A stretch of DNA of 49,271 nucleotides from positions 2,021 through 51,291 of the IMG/VR virus record IMGVR_UViG_3300030328_003125; one strand, written 5' to 3'. The notes beneath the pieces were generated by a model. That model did no database searches. It was not told where the DNA came from and saw only the letters and a list, made by a program, of their open reading frames with translations. This DNA is from a virus. Each line of letters opens with the position of its first letter. The stretch's first letter is position 1. Position numbers and translations under genes: made by a program. Below, piece after piece: positions 43,477 through 48,545 of this stretch.

Positions 43477-43875
43477 TTAAAAATTTAGAAACATGTCTTT
43501 CGCCATGTCTTCAAAGATGGTTTTTTCTAGCTTTTTTAAATCTAAACTAACCTCTAGTTCTTTCTGGTAGTTTAAAGCATAATGAGATTCGGGCAGCATT
43601 TGAATAATAAATCCGCCCGCATATCTAATAACTTCTTTGGAGTTGGGTAATAGTTTAAATCCTAAATCCACTACGCTCACATCGTGGTCTCTATATAGGT
43701 GTAGATACGTGTTCATAGTCATTATTTGGCCAGTACTTCTAAAAGTAGTTAGGCTGATTCTTCCTTTGTCTATTGATTGTTGTAGCTTTTGTATAACTTT
43801 TTTACGTGGTGTTTTTTGTGATTTTTCTAACAGTATTTCGGCTGTTAGCATTCTTCTGGGTTTCTTGAATTTCAT
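43477..43875 (-). CDS. Protein of unknown function
   Basis: A 132-residue protein with a basic N-terminus (KFKKPRRMLTAEILLEKSQK, then TPRKKVIQKLQQS) that may form a DNA- or RNA-binding helix pair, and a mixed C-terminus (DHDVSVVDLGFKLLPNSKEV, then RYAGGFIIQML). No catalytic motif. One base separates it from the DUF3310-like gene. Family not recognised. Confidence 0.55.
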   Translation of the reverse strand: MKFKKPRRMLTAEILLEKSQKTPRKKVIQKLQQSIDKGRISLTTFRSTGQIMTMNTYLHLYRDHDVSVVDLGFKLLPNSKEVIRYAGGFIIQMLPESHYALNYQKELEVSLDLKKLEKTIFEDMAKDMFLNF

Positions 43876-43913
43876 TTGATTAAGGTTTAATTGTTGTGTA
43901 AATATAGTTTAAT

Positions 43914-44123
43914 TTATTGACAAGCTAAAATTTCTGTTCCTTTAAAATACCAATGTCCATCAATGTTAACTTTGGTGATGGAGGTGATATTAAATTTTTT
44001 TCTTCTCTCTTTTCTTTTTAAACTATCTGCTTTATATTTCTTCAGCTGACGCTCTAAAGATTTGACGCGTTGCTTCAGTATAAGCTTTTCTGTTATTAGT
44101 TCTGCTTTTCTATTTAATTCCAT
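43914..44123 (-). CDS. Small basic coiled-coil protein
   Basis: A 69-residue protein: a Leu/Lys/Arg coiled coil over the first 45 residues (LITEKLILKQRVKSLERQLK), then a short beta end with NIDGHWYFKGTEILA. Its start overlaps the tiny membrane protein gene by 10 bases. Unknown function; binding of nucleic acid or a partner protein is plausible. Confidence 0.52.
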   Translation of the reverse strand: MELNRKAELITEKLILKQRVKSLERQLKKYKADSLKRKERRKKFNITSITKVNIDGHWYFKGTEILACQ

Positions 44124-44209
44124 AGCATAAGTATTATTAGTGTGATGACTACTCCCGCATATGACAAAGCGAGAAACTTCATATTGTTTTCATATTTTTT
44201 ATTATCCAT
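44114..44209 (-). CDS. Tiny single-pass membrane protein
   Basis: A 31-residue frame: a charged start (MDNKKYENNMKF) followed by one hydrophobic segment (LALSYAGVVITLIILMLW). It overlaps the coiled-coil gene by 10 bases and the upstream gene by 8 bases. A small membrane effector of the early region is possible; it could also be a chance frame, though length, overlaps and clear segment speak for a gene. Confidence 0.45.
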   Translation of the reverse strand: MDNKKYENNMKFLALSYAGVVITLIILMLWN

Positions 44210-44423
44210 TTTTTTTGAGTTTATATTTTGACATATCGTTTTTAATCCCGCGTACAAATTTTGCTTTGTACCTCCGCTCCTTTTCCATAAAGTAGGCGAC
44301 CTTGAGGTTTACTTTTTCTTCCTTACCACTATACCTAAAGTAGTTGTCAAATTCTCTTACGTTTCTTTTATACTCTTGTTTCAGCCCTTGTTCGTGCAAG
44401 AGTTCTAGCGCTACGTGATGCAT
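44202..44423 (-). CDS. Small basic protein of unknown function
   Basis: A 73-residue, strongly basic helical protein (LHEQGLKQEYKRNVREFDNY, later YFMEKERRYKAKFVRGIKND). Its ATG overlaps the stop of the previous gene by one base. No family recognised; charge would allow nucleic-acid binding. Confidence 0.5.
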   Translation of the reverse strand: MHHVALELLHEQGLKQEYKRNVREFDNYFRYSGKEEKVNLKVAYFMEKERRYKAKFVRGIKNDMSKYKLKKNG

Positions 44424-44650
44424 TATCCTACGCTTATTGTTGAGCGAGTAACATTACATCTATCTACCATATTCCAATAGTGGTCGTAATATTTATCGAA
44501 CACTTCTTGTGCTTCAGGGGTGTATTCTGTGTGAGTTCCGCAGTCAACGTTTATATCTGAATCGGTTTTTCCCTCTGCGTAAAAGTCTTTGATTGTTCTA
44601 TTGCTTGCAAGTGCGCAGCAAAGTTCTATTTGATTGATTTCTATATACAT
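44423..44650 (-). CDS. Small acidic protein, first gene after a promoter
   Basis: A 75-residue protein with several cysteines (IELCCALAS, NVDCGTHTEY, VDRCNVTRS) and acidic residues. It is the first gene after the promoter at 44679 and so probably early and well expressed. The cysteine arrangement does not make a clear zinc site. Family not recognised. Confidence 0.52.
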   Translation of the reverse strand: MYIEINQIELCCALASNRTIKDFYAEGKTDSDINVDCGTHTEYTPEAQEVFDKYYDHYWNMVDRCNVTRSTISVG

Positions 44651-44678
44651 AAGTTTAGTTTGATTGGTTTATAATAGA

Positions 44679-44710
44679 CAAAGGTACAACAATATTTAGA
44701 CATAGCCAAA
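44679..44710 (-). promoter_or_regulatory. Leftward Bacteroidota promoter (TTTG, 20 bp, TACCTTTG)
   Basis: On the minus strand TTTG (plus 44707-44710) is followed after 20 bases by TACCTTTG (plus 44679-44686), which fits the -33/-7 pattern of Bacteroidota. The stretch around it, with ATGTCTAAAT between the elements and TCTA after, closely matches the promoter at 47384. It lies 28 bases before the 75-residue gene. Confidence 0.75.
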
Positions 44711-44725
44711 TTTCATTGTACCTTT
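44680..44725. repeat. 10-bp inverted repeat spanning the promoter
   Basis: AAAGGTACAA at 44680-44689 and TTGTACCTTT at 44716-44725 are perfect inverted copies. One arm covers the -7 element, the other lies just behind the -33. It looks like an operator. A separate hairpin ATTGGTCGC/GCGACTAAT is at 44731-44750 over the stop of the upstream gene. Confidence 0.6.
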
Positions 44726-44745
44726 TTCAGATTGGTCGCTTGCGA

Positions 44746-44991
44746 CTAATCGTTGTCTGCTCGTGCTTGCTCCAGTGCCTTGCTGTAAAAATAAGATTCG
44801 TGATTGTCGAGAAAGTCCCAGTAAAAATCTGTGATATCTATATTGTTTAGTTCGACACTTTGTATCGATAGGTCTTCTTCGGGTGGTTGGTCGTAGTCGT
44901 GCGACATATCATCGTAGTAGTATTTATATTCTATTACTATACAATAGTTGTCGCCTTCCACAACGCAAGTTCCATATTTAGTTATAGGCAT
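44746..44991 (-). CDS. Small acidic protein of unknown function
   Basis: An 81-residue acidic, Tyr/Asp-rich protein (YCIVIEYKYYYDDMSHDYDQ, later ITDFYWDFLDNHESYFY). Strong negative charge suggests a DNA mimic or inhibitor of a host DNA-binding protein, but this is speculation. It lies between two promoters near the start of the leftward region. A hairpin covers its stop codon. Confidence 0.5.
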   Translation of the reverse strand: MPITKYGTCVVEGDNYCIVIEYKYYYDDMSHDYDQPPEEDLSIQSVELNNIDITDFYWDFLDNHESYFYSKALEQARADND

Positions 44992-45008
44992 AATTTTAAT
45001 TTAATTGA

Positions 45009-45260
45009 TTAATAAAATATCCACATCGCAACATAGAATATAAACCATAACATTAATAAGAATATTACGTGTATTGCTGTTTGCGTGTAGTTGATTTGGT
45101 TGTTGTCTTTAGTTGTTTCTAATTCTTGTAAGTGTCCGACTAGCCTATCTAATCCACTGCAAACGCCTTTGTGTTCGGCAGAGGTATGACTATCGTTTAC
45201 CCACTCCTTATCTTCTTTAATATCTTTTGCGATATTTTTAATTTGTTTTATTGTTATCAT
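45009..45260 (-). CDS. Small protein with C-terminal membrane anchor
   Basis: An 83-residue protein: a charged helical start (IKNIAKDIKEDKEWVNDSHT), a short linker, then a C-terminal hydrophobic segment (AIHVIFLLMLWFIFYVAMWI). It would be tail-anchored in the inner membrane with its head in the cytoplasm. It may act on the host envelope or in superinfection exclusion; neither is shown. Confidence 0.55.
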   Translation of the reverse strand: MITIKQIKNIAKDIKEDKEWVNDSHTSAEHKGVCSGLDRLVGHLQELETTKDNNQINYTQTAIHVIFLLMLWFIFYVAMWIFY

Positions 45261-45262
45261 AG

Positions 45263-45409
45263 TTATTTATTTTTTGTGATTAATTCTTTTGCTTTTTCTA
45301 TTGCCTTAAACATTTGTTTATGGTGGTCGCAAATATTTTCTTTGCCCACAATTTCTTCAATATACCAAGCTGTTTCGTTTAATGTATTTATAATTTCATT
45401 TGCTTTCAT
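45263..45409 (-). CDS. Small helical protein
   Basis: A 48-residue protein (MKANEIINTLNETAWYIEEI, then KENICDHHKQMF) with a helix-rich, mildly acidic sequence. Its stop is two bases before the next ATG and it starts four bases after the gene upstream, so it is part of the operon. Unknown function. Confidence 0.48.
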   Translation of the reverse strand: MKANEIINTLNETAWYIEEIVGKENICDHHKQMFKAIEKAKELITKNK

Positions 45410-45413
45410 AATT

Positions 45414-45584
45414 TTAATATTGTTTTAATGTCGTCCATTCGATATCAAAGTCCGACAGTTTTTCGTATTCTTCTTTGTCTCTCGTTGAGTTGTTGTCTAC
45501 TATCCACTTTTCAGGGTCGTTAGTAATATCAACAATGTATGTTCTACCAGTATTTTCGGTAAATCTTATAATTGCTATTTCCAT
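45414..45584 (-). CDS. Small protein of unknown function
   Basis: A 56-residue protein with a beta-type start (MEIAIIRFTENTGRTYIVDI) and an acidic helix (STRDKEEYEKLSDFDIEW). It starts within the gap after the 174-residue gene with an A-rich leader, and its stop lies four bases before the next small gene. No family recognised. Confidence 0.48.
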   Translation of the reverse strand: MEIAIIRFTENTGRTYIVDITNDPEKWIVDNNSTRDKEEYEKLSDFDIEWTTLKQY

Positions 45585-45612
45585 ATTTATTGTTTTTATT
45601 TATTTGTTATTA

Positions 45613-46137
45613 TTATATTGCGTAATCGTGAATCTCTAAACTGTAAGCATAAGTCTTGGCCTCATTAATCTTCATTGATAAGTCTATAATTTTATTTCTT
45701 TCTGCTCTTATCTCTTTTTTAGATTCTTCAGTGCTTGCACTTTGTTCTTTTGCATTGTAAAAAATCCAAATGTTGTTGTATAATTTACTTCCTCTATATT
45801 TTTGAGAGGCCAATAATCCAGTTTTTCTAATAACTAAATTAACAATGGATTGCTCTTCTCTTGCAGCTTTTAATCTATCTATCTTGATACCATTGATTTC
45901 GTGTTTAAATGAAGCAACATAATCCATAAAATCTGACTCGTTAATCATTTTACCTACGTTCAACATTATCTTTTTATTTTCTCCTTCGCAATAAACATAA
46001 AGACCTTTTCTTCGTAGATTGTAAAACGTTTTTGTTTCTCTAGTATTTAAATCTTTTAGTGTTAAGTTGTCGAATAATCCATTTGCAATTATAACTCTGT
46101 TAAGTAATCTTTTTTGCGCTGGTGTTAAATTTCTCAT
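45613..46137 (-). CDS. Protein of unknown function
   Basis: A 174-residue basic protein. The start (LTPAQKRLLNRVIIANGLFD, then LTLKDLNTRETKTFYNLRRKG) looks like a winged or simple helix-turn-helix unit (marked NLRRKGLYVY wing-like strand), followed by helices (FKHEINGIKIDRLKAAREEQ) and a C-terminal coil (SKKEIRAERNKIIDLSMKIN). It may be a DNA-binding regulator of the early operon. It lies 52 bases after the cyclotransferase gene, with a hairpin between. Confidence 0.5.
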   Translation of the reverse strand: MRNLTPAQKRLLNRVIIANGLFDNLTLKDLNTRETKTFYNLRRKGLYVYCEGENKKIMLNVGKMINESDFMDYVASFKHEINGIKIDRLKAAREEQSIVNLVIRKTGLLASQKYRGSKLYNNIWIFYNAKEQSASTEESKKEIRAERNKIIDLSMKINEAKTYAYSLEIHDYAI

Positions 46138-46184
46138 TTGTTATTGTTTTTTTGTTATTAATATTTAGTCAATGTAAACAAAGC

Positions 46185-46205
46185 AGAGGTTAGCTAGTAA
46201 CCTCT
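46185..46205 (-). terminator. Hairpin at end of cyclotransferase gene (weak terminator or attenuator)
   Basis: Perfect 8-bp stem AGAGGTTA/TAACCTCT with a 5-base loop, overlapping the stop codon of the cyclotransferase gene. The leftward RNA continues GCTTTGTTTAC, a poor T run, so termination would be partial. Confidence 0.5.
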
Positions 46206-46885
46206 TGCTCTGAATACATTTCATTACACACACTGCAATGATATTTTTGATTGCTGATTTCAGTTTCATCATAGTAAACTTCTTCAAAGCAAATGTTACA
46301 ATACTTTGTATTGTCATCTTCTTTGTCTGCTATTGTTGACAATGAAGAGAATAAATCCCTACGCTCGTGGTAACGAGTAGTAGGCTCGTAAGTGTACTGC
46401 TCATAGGTTGGCTTATCAGCGTATGAGTATCGCCTTGTACCAAAGCTAAATTTGGGTGTAATTGGAAAGCTTTTATGATACTTCATATTGGTTGATGAGA
46501 TACTATCGTATCTATTCCAGTTATTGTTTATAAAGTATATCCAAGCATTTACTATCGTTCCATTGTTTAGCTTGATAGGTAGTTGCCTTCTGCGATAAAA
46601 ATTCGGGTGTCCCTCTAGCGAATCAAGAGCAGAAAAGGTGTCATTGTTTACCTTATATACTTCGACTTCTACGTGGTGTCCACTTCCGCGTTTATCTAAC
46701 AAGTAAGGCAGCCCGCTGATTACTAGCGGGTACCTATCTTTTGTCGTTCCTTTGTTTACAAATCGTTGGCCATACAATAATCTGTGATTGCCCCCGCCTT
46801 TCTTTAAAGTACCATACACTGCTACAACATTGTGCTGTAACACATTGGGTTTAGAAAACCAAACTCCATTGTGTTTTATCCACAT
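46190..46885 (-). CDS. Gamma-glutamylcyclotransferase (AIG2/GGCT-like) with C-terminal zinc ribbon
   Basis: A 231-residue frame. VVAVYGTLKKGGGNHRLL (about 20-37) is the GGCT/AIG2 glycine loop, and LDSLEGHPNFYRRR supplies the catalytic Glu (E91). The family releases 5-oxoproline from gamma-glutamyl amines or peptides. The C-terminus is a zinc-ribbon (C196, C199, C217, C220). The first 18 residues (MWIKHNGVWFSKPN) do not belong to this fold but to the end of a glutamine amidotransferase: reading upstream, the frame stays open for 27 codons to a TGA that ends the amidotransferase frame. The start at 46885 is therefore doubtful and the two frames are probably one bifunctional protein. Confidence 0.8.
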   Translation of the reverse strand: MWIKHNGVWFSKPNVLQHNVVAVYGTLKKGGGNHRLLYGQRFVNKGTTKDRYPLVISGLPYLLDKRGSGHHVEVEVYKVNNDTFSALDSLEGHPNFYRRRQLPIKLNNGTIVNAWIYFINNNWNRYDSISSTNMKYHKSFPITPKFSFGTRRYSYADKPTYEQYTYEPTTRYHERRDLFSSLSTIADKEDDNTKYCNICFEEVYYDETEISNQKYHCSVCNEMYSEQEVTS

Positions 46886-46966
46886 TTCTTTGTTGTAGAT
46901 TTCGTATTGTCGGTTGCGTTTGTTGTAAGTAACAAATCTAGAATCGTGCTGACCTAGTACTGCTCT

Positions 46967-47320
46967 TCATTGCTGCCTAGCAATACCGCCTAGTTCAATA
47001 GCAAGTTGCTTGCTATCACACATATCTTGTGTTCCATACCCGCGTATAGTTCCATTGTGCATAAGCAGTTCGTTACTATTATTACCGCATATAAATGGGT
47101 GGGTGTTTGCTTTGTTAATTTTCCCTTTAGTTGCTAATCTGAAATGAGCGATATAGGGTCTGTCTGTGTCTAGTACTTTCCATTCTTTAGACTGGTAGTA
47201 TTCGACTTCATTGGTATCCAGAAAAATTACGCCTAGTCCGTGAGGATTGATGCGTGAAGAATTTTTAAGTATCTCTGGCGATACTTTTTTGTCTTTCGAC
47301 TTTACAATAATTATACACAT
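46967..47320 (-). CDS. Class-II glutamine amidotransferase domain, cut by an in-frame TGA
   Basis: A 117-residue frame with an N-terminal nucleophile Cys2 (MCIIIV), NPHGLGVIFLD, AHFRLATKGKINKANTHPF (R61, the substrate-binding region) and LLMHNGTI (N89, G90), then CDSK: all motifs of the Ntn-type GAT-II fold, which frees ammonia from glutamine or transfers its amide nitrogen. The usual domain is longer. The expected end (SRFVTYNK ... HNGVWFSK) is present in the same frame after the TGA at 46967-46969, and leads into the cyclotransferase. It is the first gene after the promoter at 47384. Readthrough, recent inactivation or a sequencing error are possible. Confidence 0.8.
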   Translation of the reverse strand: MCIIIVKSKDKKVSPEILKNSSRINPHGLGVIFLDTNEVEYYQSKEWKVLDTDRPYIAHFRLATKGKINKANTHPFICGNNSNELLMHNGTIRGYGTQDMCDSKQLAIELGGIARQQ

Positions 47321-47383
47321 AGTTTATTTGTTTGTGAGGTTTGTACTTCTAGTATTGTGTACGCTGACCTCTGATTATTTAGA

Positions 47384-47415
47384 CAAAGATAAGAAAACAT
47401 TTAGACATAACCAAA
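47384..47415 (-). promoter_or_regulatory. Leftward Bacteroidota promoter (TTTG, 20 bp, TATCTTTG)
   Basis: On the minus strand TTTG (plus 47412-47415), 20 bases, TATCTTTG (plus 47384-47391). The inner ATGTCTAAAT and the following TCTAAAT are shared with the promoter at 44679. It lies 64 bases before the amidotransferase ATG. Confidence 0.78.
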
Positions 47416-47480
47416 CAATTTATGCGAAATTTTATTTCGTGTATTCTAGAAGACCGCTTCCAAATGTCTTCTTTGAATTT

Positions 47481-47690
47481 GTGTCTCGTGTTTTTTTTTG
47501 TGTCTCGTGTTTTTTTTTACAGCTCCTCCGCTTCCAGCTTCTTTGCTTCTGTATTTGTAAATCCCCTCTGCTTCTTTGCTTCCGCTCCCCATGCGTCTGC
47601 CATGCGTCTGCCATGCGTCTGCCAATCCCGCGGGATTAGCAAAGGAGGTTCGGCAAAAAAAATTCGGTTCGGTGAAAAAAAATTCGGTTC
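47481..47690. repeat. Cluster of short direct repeats and a palindrome
   Basis: GTGTCTCGTG plus nine T occurs twice in tandem (47481-47499, 47500-47518). GCTTCTTTGCTTC is at 47537 and 47570. CATGCGTCTGC occurs three times in tandem (47590, 47601, 47612). AATCCCGCGGGATT (47624-47637) is a perfect palindrome. AAAAAAAATTCGGTTC is at 47655 and 47675. The cluster looks like an origin or a regulator-binding array; it has no spacer pattern of a CRISPR. Confidence 0.85.
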
Positions 47691-47695
47691 AAGGC

Positions 47696-47722
47696 AAAAA
47701 AAAAGACCGCATAAAGCGGCCT
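47696..47722 (-). terminator. Intrinsic terminator after 231-residue gene (leftward)
   Basis: On the minus strand AGGCCGC/GCGGTCT (one G-U pair) with a TTTAT loop is followed by eight to nine T. It lies 20 bases after the stop of the 231-residue gene. Confidence 0.9.
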
Positions 47723-47742
47723 CTCTTTTTGGTCGTGTACGA

Positions 47743-48438
47743 CTAATTTGTGTGAACGTATCTCTGTTCAGTTGGGATTTTTATTTCCTCAACATTTACA
47801 AAAACTCTCTTGCTACATTGTGTAAGTCTGTATAAATGTTGATTCGAAATTATGCTGCTCCCTCTAGCCCTATTGTAGTCATAAAGCGTTTTACCATTTA
47901 CCCATTTTCCAGAATCAGCATAAAAGGTTAGGGCCATTGCACTTAATCTATAATATTTTATGATATAAATTAAAAAATCTCTATCCCTCTCATCGTATCT
48001 TATTCTAGCGTGCATAAGGCGGTTAGCTTGTCTAATAGCATTGTCAATTAAGGAGTAAACCTTTTCCACAGTATGAATTTTAGGCCAGTTTAATTCTAAA
48101 AATTCTAAACTAGTGTTAATTCCGAATCGCAATTCGTTGTGTTCTGTAGGTGTGAAAAGCATTTCTATTCCTTTAAATTGCGCTTTGTTTAGCCTTAAAC
48201 TTCGGCTCCCCCACGTATCTCTCGCTAAAGGAAACGAAAGTCCTTCTGCGGCCTCTAAACCATTGTTGCTACGCCTTTGACTATCAGATAAAGTTTTAAC
48301 AAATTTACATCTTAACTTTTGTTCGTTGTTTGGTGTAATTTGTTGAAAGTAAAATGAATTCAAAACTTCTTGTAAGTTTCTTCTTTGCGCGCCAGTTAAT
48401 TTAATACTGGTTAACATTTTGTTTGTGTGTGTACTCAT
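47743..48438 (-). CDS. Protein of unknown function between amidoligase and amidotransferase
   Basis: A 231-residue soluble protein. The N-terminal part is helical and basic (LTGAQRRNLQEVLNSFYFQQ), the middle has NELRFGINTSLEFLELNWPK, and the C-terminal half has helices with VYSLIDNAIRQANRLMHARI, RDFLIYIIKYYRLSAMAL and a basic end. I recognise no domain, no P-loop and no cysteine-based site. Because it lies directly downstream of the amidoligase and ends in a terminator, it may be the protein partner or acceptor of that enzyme; this is inference from place. Confidence 0.6.
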   Translation of the reverse strand: MSTHTNKMLTSIKLTGAQRRNLQEVLNSFYFQQITPNNEQKLRCKFVKTLSDSQRRSNNGLEAAEGLSFPLARDTWGSRSLRLNKAQFKGIEMLFTPTEHNELRFGINTSLEFLELNWPKIHTVEKVYSLIDNAIRQANRLMHARIRYDERDRDFLIYIIKYYRLSAMALTFYADSGKWVNGKTLYDYNRARGSSIISNQHLYRLTQCSKRVFVNVEEIKIPTEQRYVHTN

Positions 48439-48513
48439 AATATTTGTTTTTAAATTGTTTAATCTGTTTCATCGTTTTCGAATCATCAGGCACGACATTC
48501 ATCGCACTACAGA

Positions 48514-48540
48514 GGGCAGTTTATACAGCTGCCCAGCTGT
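48514..48540. repeat. Overlapping dyads between amidoligase and 231-residue gene
   Basis: GGGCAG/CTGCCC (48514-48519 with 48529-48534) and ACAGCTG-CC-CAGCTGT (48525-48531 with 48534-48540) overlap, so the two hairpins exclude each other. They lie just after the amidoligase stop, within a 107-base gap. No T run follows in the leftward sense; a weak attenuator or a regulator site is possible. Confidence 0.5.
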
Positions 48541-48545
48541 GTCAA

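Larger units (their letters stand above)
47321..47742. other. 420-base gene-free region with repeats, promoter and terminator
   Basis: No convincing gene is present; frames on both strands are low-complexity and made of repeats. It contains, from left: a leftward promoter (47384-47415), a dyad CGAAAT-TTT-ATTTCG (47425-47439), 19-bp tandem repeats (47481-47518), 13-bp repeats (47537, 47570), three 11-bp repeats (47590-47622), a 14-bp palindrome (47624-47637), 16-bp repeats (47655, 47675) and a leftward terminator (47696-47722). It separates the amidoligase pair from the amidotransferase-cyclotransferase frames. Part is visibly richer in G+C than the surroundings. Confidence 0.75.

Noticed and set aside
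46967-46969. General reassignment of TGA to an amino acid
   Set aside because: TGA clearly ends other genes, for example at 3049 (with an ATGA overlap) and at 48546-48548, and no other gene here seems to continue past a TGA.
47590-47622. Tandem 11-bp units considered as a CRISPR array
   Set aside because: Units are adjacent with no spacers and are far shorter than CRISPR repeats.
47247-47835. Plus-strand frames of 130 and 137 residues and a 60-residue minus-strand frame (47432-47614) over the repeat island
   Set aside because: They translate direct repeats and homopolymers (Phe, Ser, Lys/Arg runs), overlap real genes at both ends, and look unlike their neighbours.
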